From positions 6,743,060 through 6,807,059 of the forward strand of contig NC_088651.1 in the NCBI RefSeq assembly GCF_964019385.1: a DNA stretch of 64,000 nt, written 5' to 3'. Shown here in pieces: positions 43,899 to 55,489 of the stretch. Source of the stretch: Sycon ciliatum. Lineage: Eukaryota; Porifera; Calcarea; Leucosolenida; Sycettidae. The notes under the pieces are model-generated. The model had not been told where the DNA came from, did no database searches, and was given only the letters and a program-made list of their open reading frames with translations. Position 1 is the stretch's first letter. Each line of letters begins with the position of its first letter. The translations under genes and the position numbers were made by a program.

Positions 43899-44890
43899 CA
43901 GCTGCTTGCTGCACACTCTACCACTATACCAGACCTACAAAATCCGAACACTACAAAATTGAATTCCAAAATACGAAATTGTCATAACTCGTGCTCCACT
44001 CGACTCATCGGGCGAGGCAAAGACAGTCAGCACACTGCGCTTCTGAAGAAAATATTGGTTCATTCCTGGCAAGGTAATGTATATTATCAAAGAGCCCTCA
44101 TTGCCATAACCTCAATCAGGCAAAGTCTGCCTGTGAAGGAAAGCGTCTTCTGAGTCTTCTCAGTTCTCAAAATTTCAAAAAAGCCGGAAGATGCTCGTTC
44201 TCGATCTCGCTGCTTTTTGCTGTTTGTCTTGTTTGAAAACAAATCGATGACACGTGAGTGCATGACGCGACGTCGACGAGACGACGACGACGGTATACGT
44301 GTGACGTAATTTTGAGATGAGAAACCCTGGACCAAAAATATTTTCATGATCCAGCATATTAAAGAAAACCCCCCGCGCGCTAGCTTTGTCGGCATGAGTC
44401 CATGACTCACCTAGCGCGGGAGTTTTGAGTTTTGACTTCACAAAATGAAAAAAAGGAACACATCGAGCACACAGCCTAGCCAGCCACATGCACAGGATCT
44501 AGGCTCAAGTCAAGGAATCATTCTGCTTGCGGCTTCGAAGACATATTCATTAGTCCGCTGTTCATCATGGTCCTTGTTGGCATTTCATTTACTCTTTCTG
44601 TTTGTTCCTAGCCTCTGAGCCCACTCGCCATTATGGCCACTGAGTCAAACGAGACAAGCCCGCTGCTATGAAGAGGCCGCCGGAATGATAGGCACTGCCA
44701 GTACCAAACCCGCTCACACTGAGTCATAGACAGGCAGGGCTGCTCTAATGTTATAATTTATTTATAAACTATTATTTTGTGCTACTCGTTCCTTCTTTGC
44801 TAGCTACTACTAGTACTCGTCCTGCTAGCTGAACTTCGCAGTGCTGTCTCTTATCTTTCTCTTTCCGTCTCTCTCTCGTCTGCACAAGCA
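43899..44890. promoter_or_regulatory. Shared 5' region between NAA60-like and CCDC57-like genes
   Basis: The two start codons are 992 bp apart on opposite strands, so promoters for both should lie here. Features seen: a CRE-like GTGACGTAA at about 44301, TGACGC and GACGTCGACG clusters near 44250-44310, and a pyrimidine-rich TCTCTTTCCGTCTCTCTC just before the CCDC57 ATG. No TATA box stands out. Bidirectional use is inference from layout. Confidence 0.4.
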
Positions 44891-45670
44891 ATGGCTTCCT
44901 CTCGTAGCTCTGTACAGCACATTTCCCAGTTCGCAGCGCGAAAAGAGCAAGAATGGCGAGAAGCGAACGAGCAGCGGCTCACTGCCCTGCAGCTGGCAAT
45001 GAAGGAGGCAGAAGAAGAGCTAGGGCGAGAGCGCGCGCGCTTCCAGCAGCTAGAGGACGACTTCAAGTTCAACCTGCAGGTCGTGCAGGAGCGCGACGCC
45101 GAGCTGGAGCGCTACGACAGCGTCTTCAGTCAGATTAGCGTGCACCTGAGCGGCAAGGACAGCGAAGTCAGCGAGCTACGAATATCGGTCGACGAGCTGT
45201 CGCAGAAGCTGCAGCACGCTCGCGACGGAGAGCATAGAGCTCAGCAGGAGTACGCGGCGCGGCTACAGGGCGTGCAGCAGGACGCAGAGCTGCTGCGCGT
45301 AGAGAAAGACAAACAGCTACGCGACGAGCGTGAACAGTTCGAAGCCAGCAAGCGAGACTACCAGCTACTGCTAACTAAACTGGAGGAGGATTCTGCCCAG
45401 AAAAACAGGAACATAAGCAGTGCGTTCGAAGAGGCTCTCGGGCAGCGAGAGCACGAGTTTCAGCTCAGCCAGGACGAGTTATCGTCCACGCTTCATAGTC
45501 GCGAGCTGCAACTCCGCAGCGTGTCTGGCGAGCTGGAGAAGTGCAAGCAATCGCTAAAGAAATGCCAGGATGAGTGTCGGAAAGTGGAAGAGGCTAGCAA
45601 GCAAAATGGGAAGCTTGTGCAGGAGATGCGCTGGACGAGCGAGAGCCAAGACACAACGCAAAAAGCAAGG
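44891..45670 (+). CDS. CCDC57: CCDC57-like exon 1
   Basis: ATG after CACAAGCA. 260 codons of continuous coiled coil ending DTTQKAR at donor GTCAGT. GC-rich coding (GAGCGCGCGC) contrasts with the surrounding AT-rich introns. Confidence 0.9.
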
Positions 45671-48600
45671 TCAGTATTAAAAAAGGGGGGGGGGGAAGTA
45701 TACCCTAAAATCCAAATTTCACTACTCTTAGTCTTCAGGGTGCCAAGTCGAATGGTCTTGGTCCGAAGAAGCTGAGACGCTCCCTACGTCCCAGATTGCC
45801 CAATCGAACGTGCCACTTCCACTGAAACCGGGCAGGCGAAACAGTTAGCCCGTAACTATTTTTTTTCCATTTTCCTGTCTTGCCATGCAAAATGCAACGT
45901 CCGCCGGGGGGAAACCCTACCAGCCATGTGTGCCTTTACGAACCCTTTGTTACTGACTGTCGACTGCATTTTCGTTGAATAGCATGAAAAACACAAAATC
46001 AAAAAATAGAGTAGGGAGCGCCACTTTTTTTTACAGGAGGGCGCTGCTGAATCGCCCCCTAACCGCCTTTTGCTAGAACCTTGAGTTCATCATATTTTGT
46101 GTATTCTTCTGCAGGATATCAGAGCTGGAGACTGAGTTGCTGGAGTCTCGGCAGGAGGCATCGGTTCTGAGGCGAAACGGCGAAGAGAGGTGAGGCATTT
46201 TTCGGGTCAAGTAGCAGAAATACTTCCCATTAGGCATCGGCGGCTAATGCTAGCATTATAACTAGCATTATATGGGTGTTTTGAAGAAGTAGCAGTGCTC
46301 GGCATTAGGTGGCATGTTTTTGGCTGGAGAAAGCATTATAAGTTCTATTTTGGTACAATACAAGACTTTTTAGTTTTTACACGTCTTTTCACATGATCCT
46401 AGGCTAGCCCTAGGCTTGTACAGACTGTGACGCTTCGGATTTCATCTGCCAGGACTGTACAATGATGTATAGTACTGACTACAGTCTAGTACAGACTAGC
46501 GGTAGTGTACTCGAACTGTACACAGTCTAGTACTATAGTACTGACTACAGTCTAGTACAGGCTAGCGGTAGTGTACTCGAACTGTACACAGTCTAGTACC
46601 GTGTATGTGTGGGTATCTCCTGTGTCCGTTTTGTGCTCGCGTATGCACTTTGACCTGGCGCAAACAGGTTTCTCGAGATCTCGGTACGGTGTGCATGTGC
46701 TCTTTCGGCGCAGAGCAGAGAGCTGCACAAACTACAAAGCTCAAAAGAAAACGGCTCTCTTGCATCTGTTGAGTGTCGTGTTGTCGCGTTGGATGTTTAC
46801 CTAGCTGCTGCTGTTTTGCAGCGACCATGGACAGTGACTATGAAGATACAATGGAGTTAAGTGATGACTCTGATGAGGAAACAGAGGAAGAGGAATGTGA
46901 GCTGCCCAAAGCAAAGGATGCAGCAATATCCCGGCCCAGGTCATTTGAACGGTCTTCCAAACCAAAAAAAACAGAACAAGAGTGCGAGGAGGGGCATCTA
47001 CGACGGTGTCTCGCGTCAACTCCGCCAAACAGATTGAAGAGTTCCCAGGGGAGCACTTGTGTATATCAGCCGGACAGCTGTTCTGTGACGCTTGTCACAC
47101 TGTTGTGATGCCAAAGAAGAGCATCGTAAAGGGCCACATTTCAACGGATCGCCATCGTCGAGCCAAGGATCAAAGGAAAAAGGCGGCTGCTCACCAGGCA
47201 ACTTTGACAACTTCCTGGAAGAAGTACCAGGAAAAGCACGAGGAGAAGTTGAAGGGCACCGGCCTCAGTACGGCTATGGATGACTCCACCATCATGAGAC
47301 GCACGAACGTTGTGGAAGCGATGTTGAAGGCTGGCATAGCACTAGCGAAGGTGGACTACCTTCGACCCCTTCTAGAGGCCAACAACGCCAAGTTGACGTT
47401 CAGCACCCATCTGGCGCAAATTATACCTTTCTTGTTGGAAACAGAGAAAGCTAAACTGAAGGAAGAAGTGAAGATGGCCCAGCACATTGCTGTCATTTTT
47501 GACGGAACAACATACCTTGGAGAGGCCTTTGCCATTCTAGTGCGTTTCCTGGATGACGACTGGCGAGTGCAGCAACGTTTAGTGCGTTTGCATGTGCTGG
47601 CTAAGTCCATGACTGGTTTGGAGCTAGCACGCGAGCTTGCAACTTGCCTCAGCACAACTTTCCAACTGGCAGATGGCAAACTTGTTGCATTTGTTCGAGA
47701 TGGAGCAGCAGTGAACGGTGTTGCTGTGGACCAGGTGAAGAACCTCTTCTTTCCCAGAGCTATGGACGTCCTTTGCGCCTCCCATGCCCTGGACAATGTT
47801 GGCCGCCGCTTTGCAACACCTGTCCTGGCTGAGTTCGCAACCTGGTGGGTGAGCCTATTTGCAAAGAGCCCAGCGGCACGACTGGCCTGGAAAACGAGAA
47901 CCGGTGTATCACCGAAGTCACACAGTAACACCAGATGGTGGAGTCTTTATGAAGTCCTGGCGCAGGTCCTACGCTACTTTGGAGATGTGGAGCCATTCTT
48001 GACAAACTGTGAGTGGAGTCTGTTTCGGGGTAAACAAGTTAGTTGTCTACGATAGGATTATATTCTCACTTGGCCATTGTAGGCAAATCAAGAACCACGA
48101 CATCTAAAGGATGCTGCATGAAAGTAGGCAGCTGCGAGATGCGTATCTCGCGCATGCTCTTGCATGGCTACGTAATGCATTACATCATAATACAACATCC
48201 CCTTCGTCATAAAGAAGTTTAACAACCTACATAACATACCGTACGTATATGATGGCGTGTTCACAATATAGAACATAACATCCAACAATAGCTCTATGTA
48301 CAAGGTAACAATCATGAATGGCACACGACGGCGTGCTAACAATACAGAGACATAGTATCCAACAATAGCTCTATGTACAATATAACAATGGCACCTCAGC
48401 TACTGTGACATAAGCGAACAGGTCCATGAGGCCTCTCTGGCCCTACACATCCAGGATTGACCTGGGTGCGACTGCGCGGCCAGACCGTGTTCGATACAGC
48501 TGGGTGGCAGGTTCAGCAGGCTGGCTGACGTCACACGGTGACGGCGGCTGAGACTGGCTAACGTCGCTCCACGGCGACGGCACGTCACTCGGCGGCTGAG

Positions 48601-51600
48601 GGCCTGCGAGACTGGCATCCGGCGGGAAGTGGACCCGCCTCTCTCTGAGGTGGGTACGGTTGCGCCGCACTTCTGTCCCATGGTCAGGCTGCACCATGTA
48701 TGACCGTGGCCCGTTGACAGACTGGGTTACGATACCAGGTTCCCACAGGTGCGTGGTCGGGCTGCGGATGCCGACGTGCTGACCAGGAACTAGGGGGCGG
48801 AGAGACTGCGCTCGCTGGTCATGGTGTACTTTCTGCTGGTCCTGCCGTTCCTCGAGCTTCTGTCGGATGGCCTCGTCCCGAGTGTCGCGCTGGTGTTTGC
48901 GAGGCAGGTTGTCCTGTACCTGACGACCGAACAGCATCTCGGCCGGCGACGGTAAGCCCTGGCACACTGGGGTGGCGCGAATGCACAGCAGTGCTAAGTG
49001 CGGGTCGGTCCCGCTCTCCCTTGCCTTCTCGAGAGCTCTCTTAGCGATCTTGACTTGCGATTCGATAAACCCGTTACTCTGCGGGTGATGTGGCGACGAC
49101 GTACTGTGGCGGAATCCATATTCGGCAGCAAACTCCGCGAACAGATGGCTGCTGTATTGCGGCCCGTTGTCCGACTTCAGCACGGCTGGGATGCCGTGCT
49201 CACCGAAAATCTCCTTGAGGTGCTGGATGATGGCCCTGCTGGTCGCTTGTCCGGCAGGCAGCTTCCGGGTGATAAAGTACTTGGAGTAGTAGTCGGCGGC
49301 AATGAGGTATTCTGACCCGCCGAGGTAGAACAGGTCCGTGCCTAAGGTGTGCCATGCCCTTGGCGGAATATCGGGCTGCATCAGTGGTTCCTTGGCTTGA
49401 CTGCTCTGGTGGCGCTGGCACGTCGTGCAAGATGAGACAGTTGCTTCGATATCCTTGTTGATGTCCTTCCAAAAGACGGACGTTCTGGCTCGCAGCTTGG
49501 TCTTCTCTATGCCTTGGTGGCTGGCGTGCAGCTTGCTGAGGATTTCCCCCCTCATTGGCGGGGGAATCAGGACGCGACTGCTCTTCAGGATGAGACCGTC
49601 CTCGGTGCTCATCTCGTCGCGGAAATTCCAGTACGGGAGCAGAATTGCCGGCACCGCGCTCCTCTCTGATGGCCAGCCACTGAAGATCATCTCCTTCAGT
49701 GCTGACATCTCGGCGTCTTTAGCCGACTCCTCGCGAATCCTCGTCATCGCTGCATCGCTGAATTGCGGGAACACGGCGTGTACACTGACGTCGAGGTCCT
49801 CAATTGGCTCTGTTTCCTCTGGCGACAGTCGGGATAGCGCGTCTGCGATCGGAATGTCCTTTCCGGGGCGGTACTTGATGGTCATGTCGTACGGCTGCAG
49901 CTTCAGCAGCATGCGCTGTAGACGCGGCGGGGCTGCGCGGAGGTGCTTGAGCTTGATTGACTCCAGCGGCTTGTGGTCGGATTCTACTGTGAATGACTGA
50001 CCGAATAGGTAGGTGTGGAATCTTTCACACCCGTATACGACAGCTAAGAGCTCACGCTCAATATTGGCGTAGCGAGACTCCGTCTCGGTAAGCTTCTTGC
50101 TGGCGAATGCAACAGGCTTGTCGTCCTGCAGCAGAGTGGCGCCGAGACCTTTCATGGAAGCGTCGACTTGTAGTGTCGTTGCCTTGCCTGGGTCAAAGTA
50201 ACTGAGCGTTACTTCTGTCGAAATGGCGGCCTTGACCTTGTCGAAGGTGCGCTGGTGGCTGTCTGTCCAGGCGAACGGTGTATCTGGCTTGGTCAGCTCA
50301 CGCAGGTGCGCGGTCAGTGTGCTGGCATTCGGTATGAACGGGCTCATGTACGTGACTAGCCCGAGGAACGTCTGGAGCTCGTCCTCGTTCTCGGGGTGCT
50401 CCATCTGCTTCAGCGCTGAGACCTTCTTCGGGTCGGGCTGTATTCCGTCAGCGCTGCAGATGATGCCGAAGAACTTGATCTTGTCCTCTTTGATGCGGCA
50501 TTTGTCTGGGTTCAACTTGAGACCAGATTGTTCGCAGCGAACCATCATCTGGTGCATGTTGAAATCATGGTCCTCGTCTGACGTCCCGTATGTGACGATG
50601 TCGTCTGCGATGCCGGTGACGCCTGAGCACCCTTCGAACGTCTGGTCGATCCTTGCTTGGAAGACATCTTGCGACATCTTGAGGCCGAATGGCATGCGAA
50701 GGAATCTGTAGCGCCCGAATGGTGTGTTGAAGGTGGTGAGGTAACTGGATTCGTCGTCGAGCTCCACATTCCAGTACCCACATTTGACGTCGACGATCGA
50801 GAACACTTTGGCACCTCTCAACTTCGGGGTGATCTCTTCAATGGTGGAGACCACGTGGTGCTCTCGCAGGATGGCGTGATTGAGGTCCTTGGGGTCTAGG
50901 CACAGGCGTAGCTTGCCATTGTCTTTGAGGCGGAACACGAGGCTGTTCACCCATGCTGTTGGTTCGCCTTCCTGGATCTTGGTGATGATGCCGTTCTGGA
51001 TCATGTCCTCCAGCTCCGTCTTGATCTCGTCTCTCAGTGCGATGGCGTGGAGGTGGCGTGGAGGGTGTACAACCGGGACGACGTTGGGGTCCACTGTGAT
51101 GTGGTACTTGCCTGGGAATTTCCCAATGCCATCGAAGCACTTCGGGTATTGCTTCATCAGGTCGTCCTTGTCTCGGATGCTCGCTGGCTTCTCCTGGACA
51201 GCGCAGTTCAGCGTGACTAACTGCAGGGCTGTCGCTGTCGGGAGGCCGATGATAGCAGTGCCAGGGCAGTCCGTGATGTAGAAGTCAGCGAGTTGACTCT
51301 TGCCATCGTAAGAGCACGGGATAGGACGGGTTCCGCATTGCTTTATCTTGGATCCGCCGTACGCTGTGAGGGTGGTACTTGACGGCTTCACGGACTTCGG
51401 CTTTGGGTATCCGTTTGGTCCGACGTGCTGGGGAAACATTTGGCAGAACACTCTCAGCGGCAATATATTGCCCTGGGCGCCCGTATCCACCTTGGCTCTC
51501 AAGGTGGCCGGTCTGTTGGTGTTGTCCAGGCTGACATTGAGGGTCGCAAACACCTCTCGCTCTAGTGGCGGTTGGTGACGCTCGACGCTGTCGATGATGA

Positions 51601-54600
51601 CGGCGTCGAAATGCAGTGCGTCAAAGCGTCTCCGTGGGCTGGGGCTCCTCTGGGGGTAGCGCTCCCGCGGGCTGGGGCTCCTCTGGCGCCAGCGTCCGCG
51701 TTGCTGGCCCCTTCCATGTGCCTCGTCTCTCCCCTGCGAACGGCATACGTTTGCCCAGTGATTCGCCTTCCCGCATTTGTTGCAGGTGGAGCCGTGCGCT
51801 GGGCACTTGCTTGGGTGGTGGGTTCGTCCACATTTGCCGCAGTCTGCGTGTCCCACAGATTTGGAAATGGCGTGAACCGTTTCAGGTAGACGGCTGCTGC
51901 TGGTGGCGGTGGACAGCTGCTCCATGTGGCGCTGTGTTGCTTCATAAGTACGGGCCTTGTCAAGCGCTTCGTCCAGAGTCAAATCACTACCACCCTCCAG
52001 CAGGCGTTCTTGCACTTTCGAGTGCTTCGTCCCCACGATTAGCTGCTCTATCAGGCGATCGTTAGTCTCCTGAGCGTCCCTGAACTTGCACTTGGACGTC
52101 TTCTTCTTACACCTCGCAAAGAAATCATCTACAGACTCGTCGGGTTGCTGGCGGTATTTCTGAAGCTCAAACCGAGCCAGTCGTGCATTTACCCGTGGCT
52201 GCAAATGCTTATTAAATTTCTTGAAGACGGCAGCTACTTTGGATTTGTCGCTTGCATTATCCCACTCGAAACTATTGAAAGCATCAACACCAGTTCTCCC
52301 GATCCATAGCATGACATAGGCGACCTTTTCCTTGTCGGACTTGTCGGAAAAGGGCCCTTGGAAAACTAGAAGGCAGTATTGTTGGAACCGCTCGAATTCA
52401 TCAGGTAAATCTGCGGCTTGCCAATCCATCGACGGCGGGGTAAATCCGGCTGCTTCTGCCATTTTACCTCTTGCACCGGTGGCGCTACTGCGACAATTCT
52501 AGGGCGTTTATTTAGTTTACTTCTGACACCATGTTTCGGGGTAAACAAGTTAGTTGTCTACGATAGGATTATATTCTCACTTGGCCATTGTAGGCAAATC
52601 AAGAACCACGACATCTAAAGGATGCTGCATGAAAGTAGGCAGCTGCGAGATGCGTATCTCGCGCATGCTCTTGCATGGCTACGTAATGCATTACATCATA
52701 ATACAACAGAGTCCAGCAGCACACAGGCACTGTCTAGCTATCCTGCACAGCGAGACTGCAGAAAACAGTGCCGATTTGTTCCAAGTTGAGCTTGCCGTCA
52801 CAATTGATGCAGGTGAGCCATTCGTAAAGAAAACATACATCCTGGAGGGGGATGGACCACTCAGCACCAATGCCTACCAGCACTTGCAAGAAGTTGCTAC
52901 AGCAGCTCGAGATGCTTACTACCCCAATGTTGCTGCTGTGGTGAAGAAGATCGCACATGACAACCGACAGCTACAGAAGGAGCTGACAGCTCATGCCACA
53001 GCTTGTGTTCAGCCAGCCATATGCTACTTCCTGCGCAAGTTTAACCACGTCGAGTCTCCTCTTCATGCTGTTGTGGCAATGTACAAAGCAGCACGCCTTG
53101 CATGCCCCAAGCACGTTGCGAGGACCAATCCTGCACCAGCTGAGGTCGATACCCTACGTGTACTCCCGGTGTTAGATGACGATCAGCTCATCAACGACTT
53201 GAAGCTGGAGCTTGCGCCCTACAAGGTTGCTGCTGCAGAAGCTGACATCGCTAATGACGACGATTTGGCCTGGTGGAGAGAGCACGCTGAACTTTCGCAG
53301 TGGAGCAAGGCTGCCAAAGTTCTTTTGACGGTGCCACCGTCTTCCGCTTCGGCTGAACGAGTCTTCTCCCTTTTACAAGCAGCCATGACGTCACAGCAAG
53401 AGCGCACCCTGGAGGATCATATTGAACTACAGCTGATGCTACAGTACAACCGCGGTCGCATGAGTTTGGAACTGTGAGTGGTTCTGGTATGCAGTGGCTA
53501 TATTACTCCACCATGTACTTTGCTAGGTCATTCATGATGGCTGCTGCACTTCTGGCAATTGGACTGTCTTCCTTATCAGCTGCCATGCTGCTCTTGCGTT
53601 CTACATTCTTCTTTTTGGACATGCAGCAGGTACATGTAAGATGTATCTGTCTAGTGTGGTCATGCATATACAACTACACTGCCTTATCTCAGTATGAGCC
53701 AATTGTGGATACATTTCTTTTCCATGTGCATATTTGCCCAAGATAGCTCGAAAATGTACATATCACTCTAGCATTATAGTGTAAATGGAGCATTATAACA
53801 GGCATTATGCCGTGAAATATCGAGCACTGCCAAAAGCATTATACTGTGAAAAAACGAGCATTAGCCGCCGATGCCTACTTCCCATAGCTATGCGAAAGAC
53901 GTTACTTGAGTAACGTCTGGCGCTAGCCAGGGTCCACACAGCTTTAATTCCCGTAGCTATGCAGAAGACGTTACTTCAGTAACGTCTGGCGCTAGCCAGG
54001 GTCCACACAGCTTTAATTTGGTGTTTGTGTGTTTGTTTGTTTGTTTGTGTCACGCCTGGCGCTATCCCGTATCTGTCCCGTATCGTACCGTACCGTACCA
54101 GCCAAGACAGCTGGCCACAATATTTTGGTTTGTTTGTGCCATCGGCATGCCTGGCGCTATCCCATACTTGTCCCGTACCATCAAGAGTACGGTACGATCA
54201 AAAGAATGAGTATATAATTATGCGAAGTGTATCGGGGGAATGCATTCAGTGCAGTAAAATTTTGTGTGGATTTGTGTGCGAGGCCGAGATCCCACTAGCA
54301 GGCTGGCTGGGCCGCCTGTCGACCAGCCCGGGAATCGCATGTAGGCCGATAGCATAATAATTATAACGTATAGATGTATAGCAGGGAGTCGTATTATGTA
54401 AACGACTCCCTGCTATATAGGGAGATTTTCTGGAAAGAAGTACGAAGTAGGGAGACGAGTAAATGCAACTAGAATGGACGTTAGTTGCCGAATAGGTGAC
54501 AGGAAGCGTCAACAAAAACATACTTTGGAAGAGAGATCCCGTCGTACCCAAAATACTCCTGACCGGGCGAGTCGGCGACGGTCACAGGAAACGTCGGAAG

Positions 54601-55457
54601 AGAGATCCCGTCGACTCCAGAACGTCCGTGATCGGCAGAGTCAGCGCCGGTCACAGGAAACGTCGGAAGAGATTCCGTCGACTCCAGAACATTCGTGATC
54701 GGCAGAGTCAGCGCTGGTCACAAGAAACGGCAGGACAGACATCCCGTCGACTCCAGAACGCCCGTGATCGGCAGAAACGAGACAGGTACGGGATAGCGCC
54801 AGGCATACCGATGGCACAAACAAACCAAAATATTGTGGCCAGCTGTTTGTGGGCAGCTGTCTTTGATGGTACGGTACGGGACAAATACGGGATAGCGCCT
54901 GGCGTGACACAAAAAAAGATAAAAAATTAAAAAGTTAACACCAAATATTAATCCCGTAGCTATGCAACAGACGTTACATCAGTATCGTTTGGCGCTAGCC
55001 AGGGTCCACACAGCTTTGACACGTTACATGCTTTCATTTCGCTCTGCAAAGAGCACTTGGGGTTCCCTGTAAAAAGACGGGAACGTCTTTAGGGATTTCC
55101 CTAACAAAATAATAAATGGCAATAAATAAGATAAATTCTGCACTCATAACAACAGCAAAAATGAAGAAAGTCAAGTTCCATAACGTTTTCTTGTGACTGT
55201 CATCAGTGGAACGCCGTCACATAAAAATGTAATAACTAAAACACACACTTATATACATGTAGCTAATATGGTTTCAGGTAGAAATACAGCAGCTAACAAG
55301 TACAAAAAGCGAAGTTTGCACCTTTGCAATGTGTGAATATAGTGTATGTGAGAAAGGTAGTGGCAGATGAATGTGATACTGTGTGAATGAATGAATTTAT
55401 CTTATTTATTGCCATTTTACGACTATTGTCTCCTCGTCGACTGTTTAAAATAATAAA

Positions 55458-55489
<32 letters not shown>

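Larger units (their letters stand above)
46231..53877 (+). mobile_element. hAT DNA transposon carrying a gypsy insertion
   Basis: Terminal inverted repeats TAGGCATCGGCGGCTAATGC and exact complement; perfect 8-bp target duplication CTTCCCAT at 46223-46230 and 53878-53885. About 2.95 kb once the gypsy insertion (48021-52708) is set aside. GCATTATA motifs recur just inside both ends. Its transposase gene is plus strand. The target is the first bases of a Helentron-like left end. Confidence 0.92.
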
